The translations under genes were made by a program, and so were the position numbers. The notes below the pieces were generated by a model, which searched no databases, was not told the DNA's origin, and saw nothing but the letters and a program-made list of their open reading frames with translations. From Enterobacter hormaechei subsp. hoffmannii (GTDB lineage: Bacteria > Pseudomonadota > Gammaproteobacteria > Enterobacterales > Enterobacteriaceae), in contig NZ_CP017186.1 in the NCBI RefSeq assembly GCF_001729745.1, positions 992,001-1,056,000 on the forward strand: a stretch of DNA of 64,000 nt, given 5' to 3'. This document shows positions 9,028 to 19,093 of the stretch, piece by piece (position 1 is the first letter of the stretch; each line of letters opens with the position of its first letter).

Positions 9028-10890
9028 TCAGGCCAGCCAGGTGCGGATTTTAGCTTCGATACCGACGGCGTCCAGGCCAATGTCGGCGCGCGCCTCGTCC
9101 TGAGTGCCTTGCGGGATGAAGTGGTCCGGCAGGCCGAGATTAAGCACCGGAACGACTTTACGGTTCGCCATCAGCACTTCGTTCACGCCGCTACCCGCGC
9201 CACCCATGATGGCGTTCTCTTCCAGCGTGACCAGCACCTCATGGCTTTCCGCCATGCTCAGAATCAGAGATTCATCGAGCGGCTTCACAAATCGCATATC
9301 GACGAGCGTCGCATTCAGGGTTTCAGCGACTTTTGCCGCTTCCGGCATCAGCGTACCAAAGTTCAGGATCGCCACTTTTTCACCGCGACGTTTCACCAGA
9401 CCTTTACCGATGTCCAGTTTTTCCAGCGGCCGTAATTCAACGCCAAGGGCATTGCCGCGTGGATAACGTACCGCACAGGGACCGTCCTGATAGTGGTAAC
9501 CGGTATACAGCATCTGACGACACTCGTTTTCGTCGCTTGGCGTCATGATCACCATGTCCGGGATGCAGCGCAGGAAGGAGAGGTCAAATGCGCCCTGGTG
9601 CGTCTGGCCGTCAGCCCCCACGATGCCCGCACGGTCGATAGCAAACAGCACCGGCAGCTTCTGGATGGCAACGTCATGGATCACCTGATCGTAGGCGCGT
9701 TGCAGGAAGGTAGAGTAAATCGCTACCACCGGCTTGTAGCCGCCAATCGCCAGGCCCGCTGCGAAGGTTACCGCGTGCTGCTCGGCAATGGCGACGTCGA
9801 AATACTGGTCCGGGTATTTTTTGGAAAACTCGACCATGCCGGAGCCTTCACGCATGGCAGGCGTCACCGCCATCAGCGTGTTGTCTTTCGCCGCCGTTTC
9901 GCACAGCCAGTCGCCAAAGATTTTTGAGTAGCTCGGCATTCCGCCGCTGCTTTTCGGCAGACAACCGCTGGTATGGTCGAACTTGGGCACCGCGTGGAAG
10001 GTGATCGGATCTTTTTCCGCCGGTTCGTAACCACGCCCTTTTTTAGTCATGATATGCAGGAACTGCGGGCCTTTCAGGTCGCGCATGTTTTTAAGCGTCG
10101 TCACCAGACCTAACACATCGTGGCCGTCCACCGGGCCAATATAGTTAAAGCCCAGCTCTTCAAACAGCGTACCCGGCACGACCATGCCTTTGATATGTTC
10201 TTCGGTACGCTTAAGCAGCTCTTTGATCGGCGGTACGCCGGAGAAGACTTTTTTCCCGCCTTCGCGCAGTGAGGAGTAAAGCTTACCGGACAGCAGCTGC
10301 GCCAGATGGTTATTCAGCGCGCCGACGTTCTCGGAGATCGACATTTCGTTATCGTTGAGGATCACCAGCATGTCCGGTTTGATATCGCCCGCGTGGTTCA
10401 TGGCCTCAAAAGCCATCCCGGCGGTGATCGCCCCGTCACCAATCACGCAGACGGTACGGCGTTGTTTATTCTCTTTTTCAGCGGCAACGGCAATCCCGAT
10501 GCCTGCGGAAATGGAGGTGGAAGAGTGGCCGACGCTTAACACGTCAAACTCGCTCTCGCCGCGCCACGGGAACGGATGCAGGCCGCCTTTCTGGCGAATG
10601 GTGCCAATCTTATCGCGACGTCCGGTCAGAATTTTGTGCGGATAGGCCTGGTGGCCAACATCCCAGATCAGCTGATCGAACGGCGTGTTATAGACGTAAT
10701 GCAACGCCACGGTCAGCTCAACCGTGCCAAGTCCGGAGGCGAAGTGGCCGCTGGAGCGGCTAACGCTGTCGAGCAGGTAGCGACGCAGCTCGTCACACAG
10801 CTTCGGCAGACTCTCTTTCGGCAACAGACGTAACTCCTGAGTGGAGTCAACTAACGCCAGTGTCGGGTATTTGGCAATATCAAAACTCAT
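9028..10890 (-). CDS. dxs: Dxs, 1-deoxy-D-xylulose-5-phosphate synthase
   Basis: Dxs condenses pyruvate and glyceraldehyde 3-phosphate to 1-deoxyxylulose 5-phosphate, the entry step of the MEP isoprenoid pathway and a precursor for thiamine and pyridoxal. The 620-residue protein has the thiamine-diphosphate motif starting [15 protein letters not shown], the transketolase-type pyrimidine domain ([11 protein letters not shown]) and a C-terminal transketolase domain. The ATG at 10890 ([10 protein letters not shown]) is chosen over the TTG one codon upstream. ispA lies 24 bases upstream. Confidence 0.97.
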   Translation of the reverse strand: MSFDIAKYPTLALVDSTQELRLLPKESLPKLCDELRRYLLDSVSRSSGHFASGLGTVELTVALHYVYNTPFDQLIWDVGHQAYPHKILTGRRDKIGTIRQKGGLHPFPWRGESEFDVLSVGHSSTSISAGIGIAVAAEKENKQRRTVCVIGDGAITAGMAFEAMNHAGDIKPDMLVILNDNEMSISENVGALNNHLAQLLSGKLYSSLREGGKKVFSGVPPIKELLKRTEEHIKGMVVPGTLFEELGFNYIGPVDGHDVLGLVTTLKNMRDLKGPQFLHIMTKKGRGYEPAEKDPITFHAVPKFDHTSGCLPKSSGGMPSYSKIFGDWLCETAAKDNTLMAVTPAMREGSGMVEFSKKYPDQYFDVAIAEQHAVTFAAGLAIGGYKPVVAIYSTFLQRAYDQVIHDVAIQKLPVLFAIDRAGIVGADGQTHQGAFDLSFLRCIPDMVIMTPSDENECRQMLYTGYHYQDGPCAVRYPRGNALGVELRPLEKLDIGKGLVKRRGEKVAILNFGTLMPEAAKVAETLNATLVDMRFVKPLDESLILSMAESHEVLVTLEENAIMGGAGSGVNEVLMANRKVVPVLNLGLPDHFIPQGTQDEARADIGLDAVGIEAKIRTWLA

Positions 10891-10914
10891 CAAAGGCTCA
10901 TCGAGATATATAGT

Positions 10915-11814
10915 TTATTTATTACGCTGGATTATGTAGTCCGCTAGCGCTTCCAGTGCCGAGGTATCCAGCGATTGCGCGGCCAGCTCATTCAGTGACC
11001 GGCGGGCATCGTCTATCAGATCCCGGGCTTTACGTTGGGCATGCTCAAGGCCCAACAGGGCGGGGTAGGTACTTTTGCCAAGCTGCTGATCCGCACCCTG
11101 ACGTTTTCCCAATGTTGCAGTATCGCCCACCACATCCAGAATGTCATCCTGAACCTGGAATGCCAGACCGATACTTTCTGCGTATCTGTCCAGAATCGGC
11201 AGGGCTTTACGCCCGCGTTCACCCGCGCTCAGCGCGCCCAGACGAACGGCTGCCCGAATCAGGGCGCCCGTTTTGTGACGGTGGATGCGCTCCAGCTGTT
11301 CCAGAGTTACCTGACGACCTTCAGCCTCTAAATCCAGCGCCTGGCCGCCGCACATCCCGGCGACGCCGCTGGCCATTGCCAGTTCGGACACCATTGCCAG
11401 ACGATCGCGATCGCTCACTTCAACCATCGGCGCATCGCTCAGAATAGAGAACGCCAGGGTTTGCAGCGCATCACCCGCCAGAATGGCATTCGCTTCGCCG
11501 AACTTAATGTGGCAGGTCGGCTGACCGCGACGCAGATCGTCATCGTCCATGGCCGGCAAATCATCGTGGATCAGCGAATAGGCGTGGATACACTCCACGG
11601 CGGCTGCCGGGGCGTCCAGCGTGTTATCGCTGATACCGAACATGTTGCCCGTGGCATACACCAGGAACGGACGCAGGCGTTTACCCCCCAAGAGTGCGCC
11701 ATAGTGCATGGCTTCAACCAGAGGAGTGTTCTGAAAAGGCTGCGGCTCAATGAAACGGCGCAGCGCGTCGTTGGCGCGGATGACGCGCGCCTGAAGCGCG
11801 TTGGAAAAATCCAT
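10915..11814 (-). CDS. ispA: IspA, farnesyl diphosphate synthase
   Basis: IspA condenses dimethylallyl and geranyl diphosphate with isopentenyl diphosphate to farnesyl diphosphate, feeding undecaprenyl phosphate, ubiquinone and heme O. The 299-residue protein has both aspartate-rich motifs: the first in HDDLPAMDDDDLRRG and the second in QVQDDILDVVGD. Its ATG abuts the xseB stop with no intervening base, which implies translational coupling. Confidence 0.97.
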   Translation of the reverse strand: MDFSNALQARVIRANDALRRFIEPQPFQNTPLVEAMHYGALLGGKRLRPFLVYATGNMFGISDNTLDAPAAAVECIHAYSLIHDDLPAMDDDDLRRGQPTCHIKFGEANAILAGDALQTLAFSILSDAPMVEVSDRDRLAMVSELAMASGVAGMCGGQALDLEAEGRQVTLEQLERIHRHKTGALIRAAVRLGALSAGERGRKALPILDRYAESIGLAFQVQDDILDVVGDTATLGKRQGADQQLGKSTYPALLGLEHAQRKARDLIDDARRSLNELAAQSLDTSALEALADYIIQRNK

Positions 11815-12057
11815 TTACTCGGCGTCCGGTGTGAATGGCGTGGTTTTAGCGTCTTCGCTGTCGGAAAGCAGGATCTGCACACGCTGCTCGGCCTGCTGGA
11901 GTTTTACCTGCCCCTGGCGCGCGAGCTGCACGCCGCGTTCAAATTCGTTGAGCGCGTCTTCCAGCGGGAGATCGCCGCTCTCAAGACGGGTAACGATCTG
12001 CTCCAGTTCACTCAGCGCAGTTTCGAAACTGGCCGGTGCGTCGTTTTTCTTCGGCAT
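11815..12057 (-). CDS. xseB: XseB, exodeoxyribonuclease VII small subunit
   Basis: The small subunit of exonuclease VII, several copies of which bind one XseA; the enzyme degrades single-stranded DNA. The 80-residue helical protein ([20 protein letters not shown]) has the typical sequence [19 protein letters not shown]. The frame is open further upstream, but ATG 12057 gives the family start. It leads the xseB-ispA-dxs-yajO operon and diverges from thiI; 12058-12235 is their shared control region. Confidence 0.94.
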   Translation of the reverse strand: MPKKNDAPASFETALSELEQIVTRLESGDLPLEDALNEFERGVQLARQGQVKLQQAEQRVQILLSDSEDAKTTPFTPDAE

Positions 12058-12235
12058 AGTGAATTGACTCTTAAATTTTTCGCCCTGACATGGTAACGGA
12101 CTCAGGGCAATTATCAAATAACGCGAGTGGCGCGATGGTGGTATACTTGCGCGCCTGGATGCAGCCACGGGTGTGGGCTGCTGTATCATTTTCCACTACA
12201 AGCCTTTATAAGCTTGCCTAAGAAACATTGCCGCC

Positions 12236-13684
12236 ATGAAGTTTATCATTAAATTGTTCCCTGAAATCACCATCAAAAGCCAATCCGTGCGTTTGCGCTT
12301 TATTAAAATTCTCACCGGGAACATTCGTAACGTATTAAAACACTACGACGAAACGCTCGCCGTGGTGCGTCACTGGGACCACGTTGAAGTCCGCGCGAAA
12401 GACGAAAACAAACGTCTTGATATTCGCGACGCGCTGACCCGTATCCCGGGTATTCACCATATTCTGGAAGTGGAAGACGTTCCCTTCACCGATATGCACG
12501 ATATCTTCGAAAAGGCGCTGGTACAGTACCGCGATCAGATCGAAGGGAAAACGTTCTGCGTACGCGTGAAGCGCCGTGGTAAGCATGAGTTTAGCTCCAT
12601 TGACGTTGAGCGCTATGTCGGCGGCGGTCTGAACCAGCACGTTGAGACGGCGCGCGTGCGCCTGACTAATCCGGACGTTACCGTTAATCTTGAGATCGAA
12701 AACGATCGCCTGCTGCTGGTTAAGGGCCGTTATGAAGGTATTGGCGGCTTCCCGATCGGCACGCAAGAAGATGTGCTGTCGCTGATCTCCGGCGGGTTCG
12801 ACTCCGGCGTTTCCAGCTATATGCTGATGCGTCGCGGCTGCCGCGTGCACTACTGCTTCTTTAATCTGGGCGGCGCGGCGCACGAAATCGGCGTACGTCA
12901 GGTGGCGCATTACCTGTGGAACCGTTTCGGCAGCTCTCACCGCGTGCGTTTCGTGGCGATCAACTTTGAGCCAGTGGTTGGCGAAATTCTTGAGAAAGTG
13001 GATGACGGCCAGATGGGCGTGGTCCTGAAACGTATGATGGTGCGTGCGGCGTCCAAAGTGGCTGAGCGCTACGGCGTGCAAGCGCTGGTCACCGGTGAAG
13101 CACTGGGGCAGGTCTCCAGCCAGACGCTGACCAACCTGCGCCTTATCGACAACGTGTCTGATACGCTGATCCTGCGTCCGCTGATCTCTCACGATAAAGA
13201 GCACATCATCGATCTGGCGCGTAAAATCGGTACTGAAGATTTTGCCCGCACCATGCCGGAATATTGCGGCGTGATCTCAAAAAGTCCAACCATTAAAGCG
13301 GTGAAGGCGAAGATCGAAGCGGAAGAAGATAACTTCGATTTCAGCATCCTGGAAAAAGTGGTGGCGGAAGCGTCCAACATCGATATCCGTGAGATCGCCC
13401 AGCAGACCGAGCAGGACGTGGTTGAGGTGGAGACGGTCAGCGGCTTCGGTGCTAACGATACGATTCTGGATATCCGCTCGATTGACGAGCAGGATGACAA
13501 GCCGTTGCAGGTGGAAGGCGTGGAGGTGGTTTCGCTGCCGTTCTACAAGCTGAGCACCCAGTTTGGCGATCTCGACCAGAGCAAAACGTATCTGCTGTGG
13601 TGTGAGCGCGGGGTGATGAGCCGTTTGCAGGCGCTGTACCTGCGTGAGCAGGGCTTCGCGAACGTGAAGGTGTATCGCCCGTAG
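12236..13684 (+). CDS. thiI: ThiI, tRNA 4-thiouridine synthase / sulfur carrier for thiamine thiazole
   Basis: ThiI adenylates U8 of tRNA and transfers sulfur from IscS to make 4-thiouridine; its rhodanese domain also feeds sulfur to ThiS for thiamine. The 482-residue protein has an N-terminal ferredoxin-like and THUMP region, the PP-loop SGGFDSG near residue 185, and a C-terminal rhodanese domain with the active cysteine in TYLLWCERG near residue 456, an extension found in enteric ThiI. It stands alone, followed by a REP pair. Confidence 0.97.
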   Translation: MKFIIKLFPEITIKSQSVRLRFIKILTGNIRNVLKHYDETLAVVRHWDHVEVRAKDENKRLDIRDALTRIPGIHHILEVEDVPFTDMHDIFEKALVQYRDQIEGKTFCVRVKRRGKHEFSSIDVERYVGGGLNQHVETARVRLTNPDVTVNLEIENDRLLLVKGRYEGIGGFPIGTQEDVLSLISGGFDSGVSSYMLMRRGCRVHYCFFNLGGAAHEIGVRQVAHYLWNRFGSSHRVRFVAINFEPVVGEILEKVDDGQMGVVLKRMMVRAASKVAERYGVQALVTGEALGQVSSQTLTNLRLIDNVSDTLILRPLISHDKEHIIDLARKIGTEDFARTMPEYCGVISKSPTIKAVKAKIEAEEDNFDFSILEKVVAEASNIDIREIAQQTEQDVVEVETVSGFGANDTILDIRSIDEQDDKPLQVEGVEVVSLPFYKLSTQFGDLDQSKTYLLWCERGVMSRLQALYLREQGFANVKVYRP

Positions 13685-13690
13685 CCTATT

Positions 13691-13766
13691 GCCCGGTGGC
13701 GCTTCGCTTACCGGGCCTACAGTACCGTACACTTGTAGGCCGGGTAAGGCGTAGCCGCCACCCGGC
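13691..13766. repeat. REP pair (BIME) between thiI and yajL
   Basis: Two opposed REP palindromes, GCCCGGTGGCGCTTCGCTT (13691-13720) and TTGTAGGCCGGGTAAGGCG (13733-13766). The second ends in CCGGC followed by a seven-T run, so it may also terminate thiI transcripts. Confidence 0.85.
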
Positions 13767-13771
13767 TTTTT

Positions 13772-14362
13772 TTACTCGTAGTAGTTATAAATCCCTGCCG
13801 CCATCACCAGCGATGACGCCACTTCGTACGCTTTCTCACGCCCGACCAGCAGGTCAATAATCTTCAGGCCAAAATCAATGGCGGTACCCGGCCCCTGGCT
13901 GGTGAGCAGGTTAACGCGCGGATCCCAGACCACGCGTTTATCCACCCACTGGTCTGCCGGAATCGTATCCTTCAGGCCTGGGAAGCCGGTCATATTGCCG
14001 ATGGGGAAAATGTCGTGCGGAACCAGTACCGTACCTGCGGCCGCACAGATTGCCGCGACGATACGCCCGGAAAGATGAAACTGACGAACGGTTTCAACCA
14101 GCAGCGGGCTGTCGCGGAAACACTCCGCGCCCTTCAGACCGCCCGGCAGCACGATAATGTCGTAATCACCGTCCGCCACCTGTACAAGCGGTGCATCTGC
14201 CAGGATCTTGACTCCACGCGAGCAGGTAATCGCCAGACTTCCGTCGCTGGCGACGCTGGCGGTGGTAACCTTAATACCACCACGTACCATCAAATCAATG
14301 GTGGTGACCGCTTCTGTCTCTTCGCTACCAGGGGCGAGGCATACCAGTGCCGATGCGCTCAT
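13772..14362 (-). CDS. yajL: YajL, DJ-1/PfpI family protein (chaperone/deglycase)
   Basis: A 196-residue DJ-1 family protein, reported in E. coli as an oxidative-stress chaperone and protein deglycase. The nucleophile elbow is [10 protein letters not shown], with the conserved cysteine near residue 106, and the acidic partner lies in [10 protein letters not shown]. The E. coli segment, as I recall it, is CAAPAT, so the flanking residues differ. The start ([10 protein letters not shown]) lies 38 bases inside the upstream panE gene, so the pair is translationally coupled. An ATG at 14368 is an alternative start. Confidence 0.93.
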   Translation of the reverse strand: MSASALVCLAPGSEETEAVTTIDLMVRGGIKVTTASVASDGSLAITCSRGVKILADAPLVQVADGDYDIIVLPGGLKGAECFRDSPLLVETVRQFHLSGRIVAAICAAAGTVLVPHDIFPIGNMTGFPGLKDTIPADQWVDKRVVWDPRVNLLTSQGPGTAIDFGLKIIDLLVGREKAYEVASSLVMAAGIYNYYE

Positions 14363-15236
14363 ACTCACTCTCCTTTCGTTTTACTAACTCAAACAGACGG
14401 CTGTTTTCCGCAACGGTAATGCCGTGTGCCCGGGCGCGTTTTAACAGATAACCGGTAATGTAATCAATTTCGGTATGCCGCATAGCCCGGATATCCTGCA
14501 GCATTGAGGAGATATTTTCTGCCGTACTCTCAATGACCTGGTCGACATAATAACGTAAATCAGACTCTGAGGTGTGGTAGCCTTCGCGTTCAATGACGGC
14601 GGCAACTTCCCGGCAAATCAGCGCTAACCGATCGGGATGCTGGCGCAGATCACCGTTAGGGCAATCCAGCAGGGCAGTCAGCGGATTGATCGCGCAGTTG
14701 ACCGCCAGTTTGCGCCACAGTTCTGCGCGAATGTTATTGTGCCAGGCGACGTCAGGCAGCGTGCTTTGCAGGGTATCCGCAAGATAGCTGTAATCGCCGG
14801 GCTGTTCACGCGCCGGGCCGATATGGGTGATGCCACTTGCAACATGAATAATGACGTTACCGTCGCGGCGTGCCGCGTGGGTGGTTGTTCCCATCAGCAG
14901 CGGTTGCCGGACAGACTTTAGCTCTTCAATGGTACCCATACCGTTGTGAATAAGCAGGACTGGCGTGCTTTCAGGTAATTGGGCGGCCAGGCTTTTCACC
15001 GCATCGGAGACCTGCCAGGCCTTCAGCGTGACCAGCAGCAGATCGCTGCTCGCGAGAAATTCCGGATCGTTTGCCGTCAAAGACTCGTTAAAAATTGAAC
15101 CGTCTGTACCCATCACATTCACACTGCAATAGGGTTGGGGAATTCGCAGCCAGCCCTGAACGTCGTGTCCCTGTTTGCATAGCGCGCTAAGCCAGAGTTG
15201 ACCAAGGGCGCCGCATCCAAGCACTGTTACTTTCAT
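14325..15236 (-). CDS. panE: PanE, 2-dehydropantoate 2-reductase
   Basis: Ketopantoate reductase uses NADPH to make pantoate for pantothenate and coenzyme A. The 303-residue protein starts with a Rossmann motif ([15 protein letters not shown]) and contains the conserved [13 protein letters not shown] with the catalytic lysine just before it in LWRKLAVN. Its 3' end overlaps yajL by 38 bases. It diverges from yajQ. Confidence 0.96.
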   Translation of the reverse strand: MKVTVLGCGALGQLWLSALCKQGHDVQGWLRIPQPYCSVNVMGTDGSIFNESLTANDPEFLASSDLLLVTLKAWQVSDAVKSLAAQLPESTPVLLIHNGMGTIEELKSVRQPLLMGTTTHAARRDGNVIIHVASGITHIGPAREQPGDYSYLADTLQSTLPDVAWHNNIRAELWRKLAVNCAINPLTALLDCPNGDLRQHPDRLALICREVAAVIEREGYHTSESDLRYYVDQVIESTAENISSMLQDIRAMRHTEIDYITGYLLKRARAHGITVAENSRLFELVKRKESEYERIGTGMPRPW

Positions 15237-15361
15237 TGTTCCTCCTCACCTGCAACTGCGCCAGGTGCTAAGACGCTAAGTATAGCGCCATCAGCTAAGC
15301 TTCTCGTTATGCCTCGTTGCAGGTATTATGCAACGCAACAAAAATGAAGGGAGAAGAAAAG

Positions 15362-15853
15362 ATGCCATCTTTCGATATTGTTTCTGAAGTTGATCTGCAG
15401 GAAGCGCGTAACGGCGTAGATAATGCTATTCGTGAAGTGGAGTCACGTTTCGATTTTCGTGGCGTTGAGGCGACCATTGAACTGAACGACGCGAACAAGA
15501 CAATCAAAGTCCTGAGTGAGTCTGATTTCCAGGTCAACCAACTGCTGGATATCCTGCGCGCCAAGCTGCTCAAGCGCGGCATTGAAGGGACCTCACTTGA
15601 TGTACCGGAAGATTTTGTTCACAGCGGCAAAACCTGGTTTGTGGAAGCGAAGCTGAAGCAGGGGATTGAAAGCGCGGTACAGAAAAAAATCGTTAAGCTT
15701 ATCAAAGACAGTAAGCTGAAAGTGCAGGCGCAGATCCAGGGGGAAGAGATCCGCGTGACCGGAAAATCCCGTGATGACCTGCAATCCGTGATGGCGCTGG
15801 TGCGTGGCGGCGATCTCGGTCAGCCATTCCAGTTTAAAAACTTCCGCGATTAA
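15362..15853 (+). CDS. yajQ: YajQ, nucleotide-binding protein (DUF520)
   Basis: A 163-residue protein with two RNA-recognition-like domains. Family members bind nucleotides, and some Xanthomonas and Pseudomonas homologues bind cyclic di-GMP; the enteric role is unclear. The start [17 protein letters not shown] follows GAAGGGAGAAG. Open frame upstream to 15317 is discarded because the family starts at 15362. It ends at a shared bidirectional terminator facing yajR. Confidence 0.92.
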   Translation: MPSFDIVSEVDLQEARNGVDNAIREVESRFDFRGVEATIELNDANKTIKVLSESDFQVNQLLDILRAKLLKRGIEGTSLDVPEDFVHSGKTWFVEAKLKQGIESAVQKKIVKLIKDSKLKVQAQIQGEEIRVTGKSRDDLQSVMALVRGGDLGQPFQFKNFRD

Positions 15854-15860
15854 GACAATT

Positions 15861-15886
15861 ATGCCCGGCTAAACCGGGCATTTTTT
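15861..15886. terminator. Bidirectional terminator between yajQ and yajR
   Basis: Stem ATGCCCGG / CCGGGCAT around CTAAA, followed by TTTTTT on the plus strand. It separates convergent yajQ and yajR. Confidence 0.85.
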
Positions 15887-17247
15887 CACGCCTTCAGCGC
15901 CTGCTCTACCTCAAAGCGGTTAGTCACTTTGCTGTCAATTTTGACATACGCACTGCGCTCTTCCGGGACAATCAGCACTTCGCTCACGCCCTCTGTCGCT
16001 TCCAGACGCTGTTGTAACGCGTCACCGATTGCCACGTCATCGGGAATTTCTACCCGCAGGCTACTCACATAGCGCGGCTCTTTCATGGTGCTGGCAACAA
16101 ACAGCCAGAGCATCGCCAGTAGCGCACCGGCGAGGAACACGGTCTGAGAATCAAAAAGACCGTCCACCCAGCCGCCGAGTGACCCGCCGATCGCCACGCC
16201 GAGAAACTGGCTGGTGGAGTAAATGCCCATCGCGGTGCCTTTGTATCCTGCCGGAGACTCTTTGCTGATAAGCGACGGCAGCAGGGCTTCCATCAGATTA
16301 AACGCCAGGAAGAACAGCTGTACGCCTGCGATCAGCTCCCAGAAATGTGGGCCGGCGCCCCACAGCACAATCTCGGCAATCAACAGTAACGCCACGCAGC
16401 CCACGAAGACGCGTTTCATTTTGCGCTTCACTTCGGCGTAAATAATGAAGGGCACAACGGAGACAAACGAGATCAGCATTGTGACCAGATAAATTTTCCA
16501 GTGCTCTGCCGCCGGGAAACCTGCTGCGGCAAGTTGACCGGGCAGGGCGACAAAGGTGGACATCAGCAGAATGTGCAGGCACATAATGCCGAAGTTCAGC
16601 TTAAGCAGGCGCGGCTCGGCGATGACTTTGCTGAAGCAGCCTTTGACCATCCCGGATTCACGGTTCAGGACATGGTTTTTACTGTCCGGCACAACCCACA
16701 GCGTGAGTGCGATCCCGATGGTTGCCAGCACGGCTATCATCCAGAACAGGGCGTGCAGGCCGAGTGAATGGGTAATAATCGGCCCCAGCACCATGGCAAT
16801 GGCAAACGTAACGCCGAAGCTGACGCCAATAAACGCCATGGCTTTGGTGCGGTTTTGCTCGCTGGTTAAATCTGACAGCAGCGCCATCACGGCGGCGGCA
16901 ATCGCCCCGGAACCTTGCAGGGCGCGGCCAAGAATAATTCCCCAGATGGAGTGGGAGAGGGCGGCGATGATGCTGCCAAGTACAAACACCAGCAGCCCGC
17001 CGACTATCAGCGGTTTGCGACCCACGCGGTCGGAGAGCAGGCCAAAGGGGATCTGGAATATCGCCTGTGCCAGGCCGTAGATACCGATCGCCAGACCAAT
17101 CAGCGCTTCGCTGGCACCCTGTAACGCCATGCCATATGTGGTCAGAACGGGCAGGACCATAAACATGCCAAGCATCCGCAGCGAGAAAACAGTCCCTAAA
17201 CCCCAGGTCGCACGCAGTTCACCTGGCGTCATTTTATAATCGTTCAT
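15886..17247 (-). CDS. yajR: YajR, MFS transporter with C-terminal YAM domain
   Basis: A 453-residue major facilitator of unknown natural substrate, grouped with drug:proton antiporters. Twelve membrane segments fill residues 15-390; the motif A loop reads GLLSDRVGRKPL. The C-terminal 65 residues form the ferredoxin-like YAM domain typical of YajR (ending SKVTNRFEVEQALKA). The start MNDYKMTPGELRATWG at 17247 is preferred over an upstream in-frame start at 17274. In E. coli K-12 the next gene is cyoE; here the 11-kb sugar island lies between them. Confidence 0.93.
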   Translation of the reverse strand: MNDYKMTPGELRATWGLGTVFSLRMLGMFMVLPVLTTYGMALQGASEALIGLAIGIYGLAQAIFQIPFGLLSDRVGRKPLIVGGLLVFVLGSIIAALSHSIWGIILGRALQGSGAIAAAVMALLSDLTSEQNRTKAMAFIGVSFGVTFAIAMVLGPIITHSLGLHALFWMIAVLATIGIALTLWVVPDSKNHVLNRESGMVKGCFSKVIAEPRLLKLNFGIMCLHILLMSTFVALPGQLAAAGFPAAEHWKIYLVTMLISFVSVVPFIIYAEVKRKMKRVFVGCVALLLIAEIVLWGAGPHFWELIAGVQLFFLAFNLMEALLPSLISKESPAGYKGTAMGIYSTSQFLGVAIGGSLGGWVDGLFDSQTVFLAGALLAMLWLFVASTMKEPRYVSSLRVEIPDDVAIGDALQQRLEATEGVSEVLIVPEERSAYVKIDSKVTNRFEVEQALKA

Positions 17248-17361
17248 TACCACCTCTACCAAAAAGCAGGCCATAGTTTAGGCGGGGTGATAAGTGCGGT
17301 AAATAGGTGTTTGTTTAAGAGATATTACGAGGGTGTGATAAAAGCACCCCCGGATAAAAAA

Positions 17362-18009
17362 TTACGCCTCGACGCGCAACCCGTAGCTTTTAAATTTCTC
17401 AAGGACAATGGCAATTTCATCGTCACTGAGTACCGGAACGGGATCCACGATCGCCAGCGTGGCCAGGTAGAGTTTTGCCAGCACCTCTACCTCCTGCGCC
17501 AGCCACAGTGCCTTCTCAAGATTTTCTTCGCAGGTGATCAGGCCGTGGTGCTGTAATAGCGTCGCTTTGCGATCGCGTAACGCGACCGCGACATGCTCTG
17601 ACAGCGCGCGCGTCCCGAAGGTCGCGTAAGGCGCGCAGGGAATGGAGTTTCCCCCGGCGGCGGCAATCATATAGTGAATAGCAGGAATGGGGCGGTTGAG
17701 TATCGAGACGGCGGTACAGTTAACCGCATGGTTATGGACGACGGCGTTAGCATCCGGGCGGGTCTGATACACAACCTGATGAAAACGCCATTCGCTGGAG
17801 GGCAGTTTATCCTCTTCGTGTCGCCCCTGTGCATCGACATAGACGATACTCTCTTCGGTCAGATGCTCGTAGGGAATTCCGGTCGGCGTAATCAGCATAC
17901 CGTCGCGATAGCGAACGCTGATATTCCCGGCGGTGCCCTGATTTAATCCCATGCGGGTCATCTCAAGGCAGGTGTCGATAATGTCTCTGGCTAATCGGGC
18001 TCGTTCCAT
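17362..18009 (-). CDS. fucA: FucA, L-fuculose-1-phosphate aldolase
   Basis: Class II aldolase that splits L-fuculose 1-phosphate (and D-ribulose 1-phosphate) into dihydroxyacetone phosphate and lactaldehyde (or glycolaldehyde). The 215-residue length equals E. coli FucA, and the catalytic and zinc ligands are present: Glu73 in SSEWRFH, His92 and His94 in VVHNHA, His155 in LQHHGL. It is the last gene of the minus-strand operon, 28 bases after the regulator, with GGAG before the ATG. Its separation from fucIKU, which it serves, is unusual. No clear terminator is visible in the 114 bases between it and yajR. Confidence 0.95.
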   Translation of the reverse strand: MERARLARDIIDTCLEMTRMGLNQGTAGNISVRYRDGMLITPTGIPYEHLTEESIVYVDAQGRHEEDKLPSSEWRFHQVVYQTRPDANAVVHNHAVNCTAVSILNRPIPAIHYMIAAAGGNSIPCAPYATFGTRALSEHVAVALRDRKATLLQHHGLITCEENLEKALWLAQEVEVLAKLYLATLAIVDPVPVLSDDEIAIVLEKFKSYGLRVEA

Positions 18010-18037
18010 TTTTTATTCTCCGGGTACAGTTTTATTT

Positions 18038-19033
18038 TTACTGGCGGGAACGTTTGACCAGCTTCATATCGACTTTCGCCGTCTCGTTGACCGCTTCGCC
18101 GTCGATGGCTCGCTGCATCAGTTCAAACGCTTTTTCCGCCCAGGTATCTTCATCCTGCTGCATGGACCAGACGCTGTTAGGCAGGAACCCCAGCATGGGG
18201 TGCTCATCGAAGGTGCCAATATTGATGTGTTGAGGCACGGTACCGGTACGCGTCCGCAGGGCTTCGATTGCCCCTTCCAGGACGGGTAACGATGAGGCGA
18301 TAAACGCCTGCGGAACACCCTGGCTGTCGATAAGCGAATCCATCAGGGCATATCCCCCCTCCGGCGTATTGTCCGGCCCTTCGATGACCCACTCGCGATG
18401 GTGAATACCGGCTGTTTTCAGGGCCTGCAAATAGCCGTTCAGACGGTCCGTAATGCTGGGCAGTGCGGTATCGCCCACAAGGAACCAGAGCGGCGTTTTG
18501 CACTCTTCCAGCATATTGCGGGCCAGTTCATCCCCCCCAGCCTCGTTATGACTCTCTACCAGCGCGTTGTCAGTAAAGCCAAAATCCCGGTCAAGGAGCA
18601 CCAGTGGCTTTTGGATCTGCCGCAAATGATGCTGCTGATTTTCCAGCGTCGAGGGAACGATAAATAAGCCGTCCACGTTGCGCGCCATCAGAGCTTTTAC
18701 CAGCTTGTTTTCGTAATCCACATCGTTGTAAGTACAGCTGATCATCAGCTGGTAACCCGAACGGCGGCAGCGCAGTTCGAGTTTCTCGGCGAGCGTTGCA
18801 AAGAACACGTTTGAGATGTTGGGCACGATGAGCCCCAGCGTCTCGGTTTTGTTTAACTTCAGACTGCGCGCCGAATGGTTGAGGGTATAGCCGAAGCGCT
18901 CGACGTGTTCATTAATTCGGGACTGTGTTTTCACACTGATCCGATACTGTTCGGCTTTCCCGCTCAGTACCAGCCGCACGGTGGTGACGGATAAATTCAG
19001 ATCCTTCGCTATCTGTTCAACTGTTTTGGCCAT
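18038..19033 (-). CDS. LacI-family regulator of the fucose-type island
   Basis: A 331-residue LacI/GalR repressor: helix-turn-helix at residues 1-25 (MAKTVEQIAKDLNLSVTTVR, then LVLSG), the hinge near residues 50-60, and a periplasmic-binding-protein-like sensor domain (ETLGLIVPNISNVFFATLAEKL). The DNA-recognition helix differs from LacI and Cra, so it should read its own operator; two matching palindromes in the divergent promoter region (24236, 24475) are the likely targets. It lies between the FGGY kinase and fucA in one operon, so it is probably self-regulated. The inducer is not known; a pathway sugar or phosphorylated sugar is likely. Confidence 0.85.
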   Translation of the reverse strand: MAKTVEQIAKDLNLSVTTVRLVLSGKAEQYRISVKTQSRINEHVERFGYTLNHSARSLKLNKTETLGLIVPNISNVFFATLAEKLELRCRRSGYQLMISCTYNDVDYENKLVKALMARNVDGLFIVPSTLENQQHHLRQIQKPLVLLDRDFGFTDNALVESHNEAGGDELARNMLEECKTPLWFLVGDTALPSITDRLNGYLQALKTAGIHHREWVIEGPDNTPEGGYALMDSLIDSQGVPQAFIASSLPVLEGAIEALRTRTGTVPQHINIGTFDEHPMLGFLPNSVWSMQQDEDTWAEKAFELMQRAIDGEAVNETAKVDMKLVKRSRQ

Positions 19034-19093
19034 CGCTACGCCTCAATCCTTAACGTACGTAAAAACTGCTGATAAAGCATACGCATCCTGCCA

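Noticed and set aside
18038-19033. Regulator considered as Cra (FruR)
   Set aside because: The headpiece resembles the Cra/LacI group only generally; Cra is encoded elsewhere in enterics, and the local palindromes do not match the Cra site.
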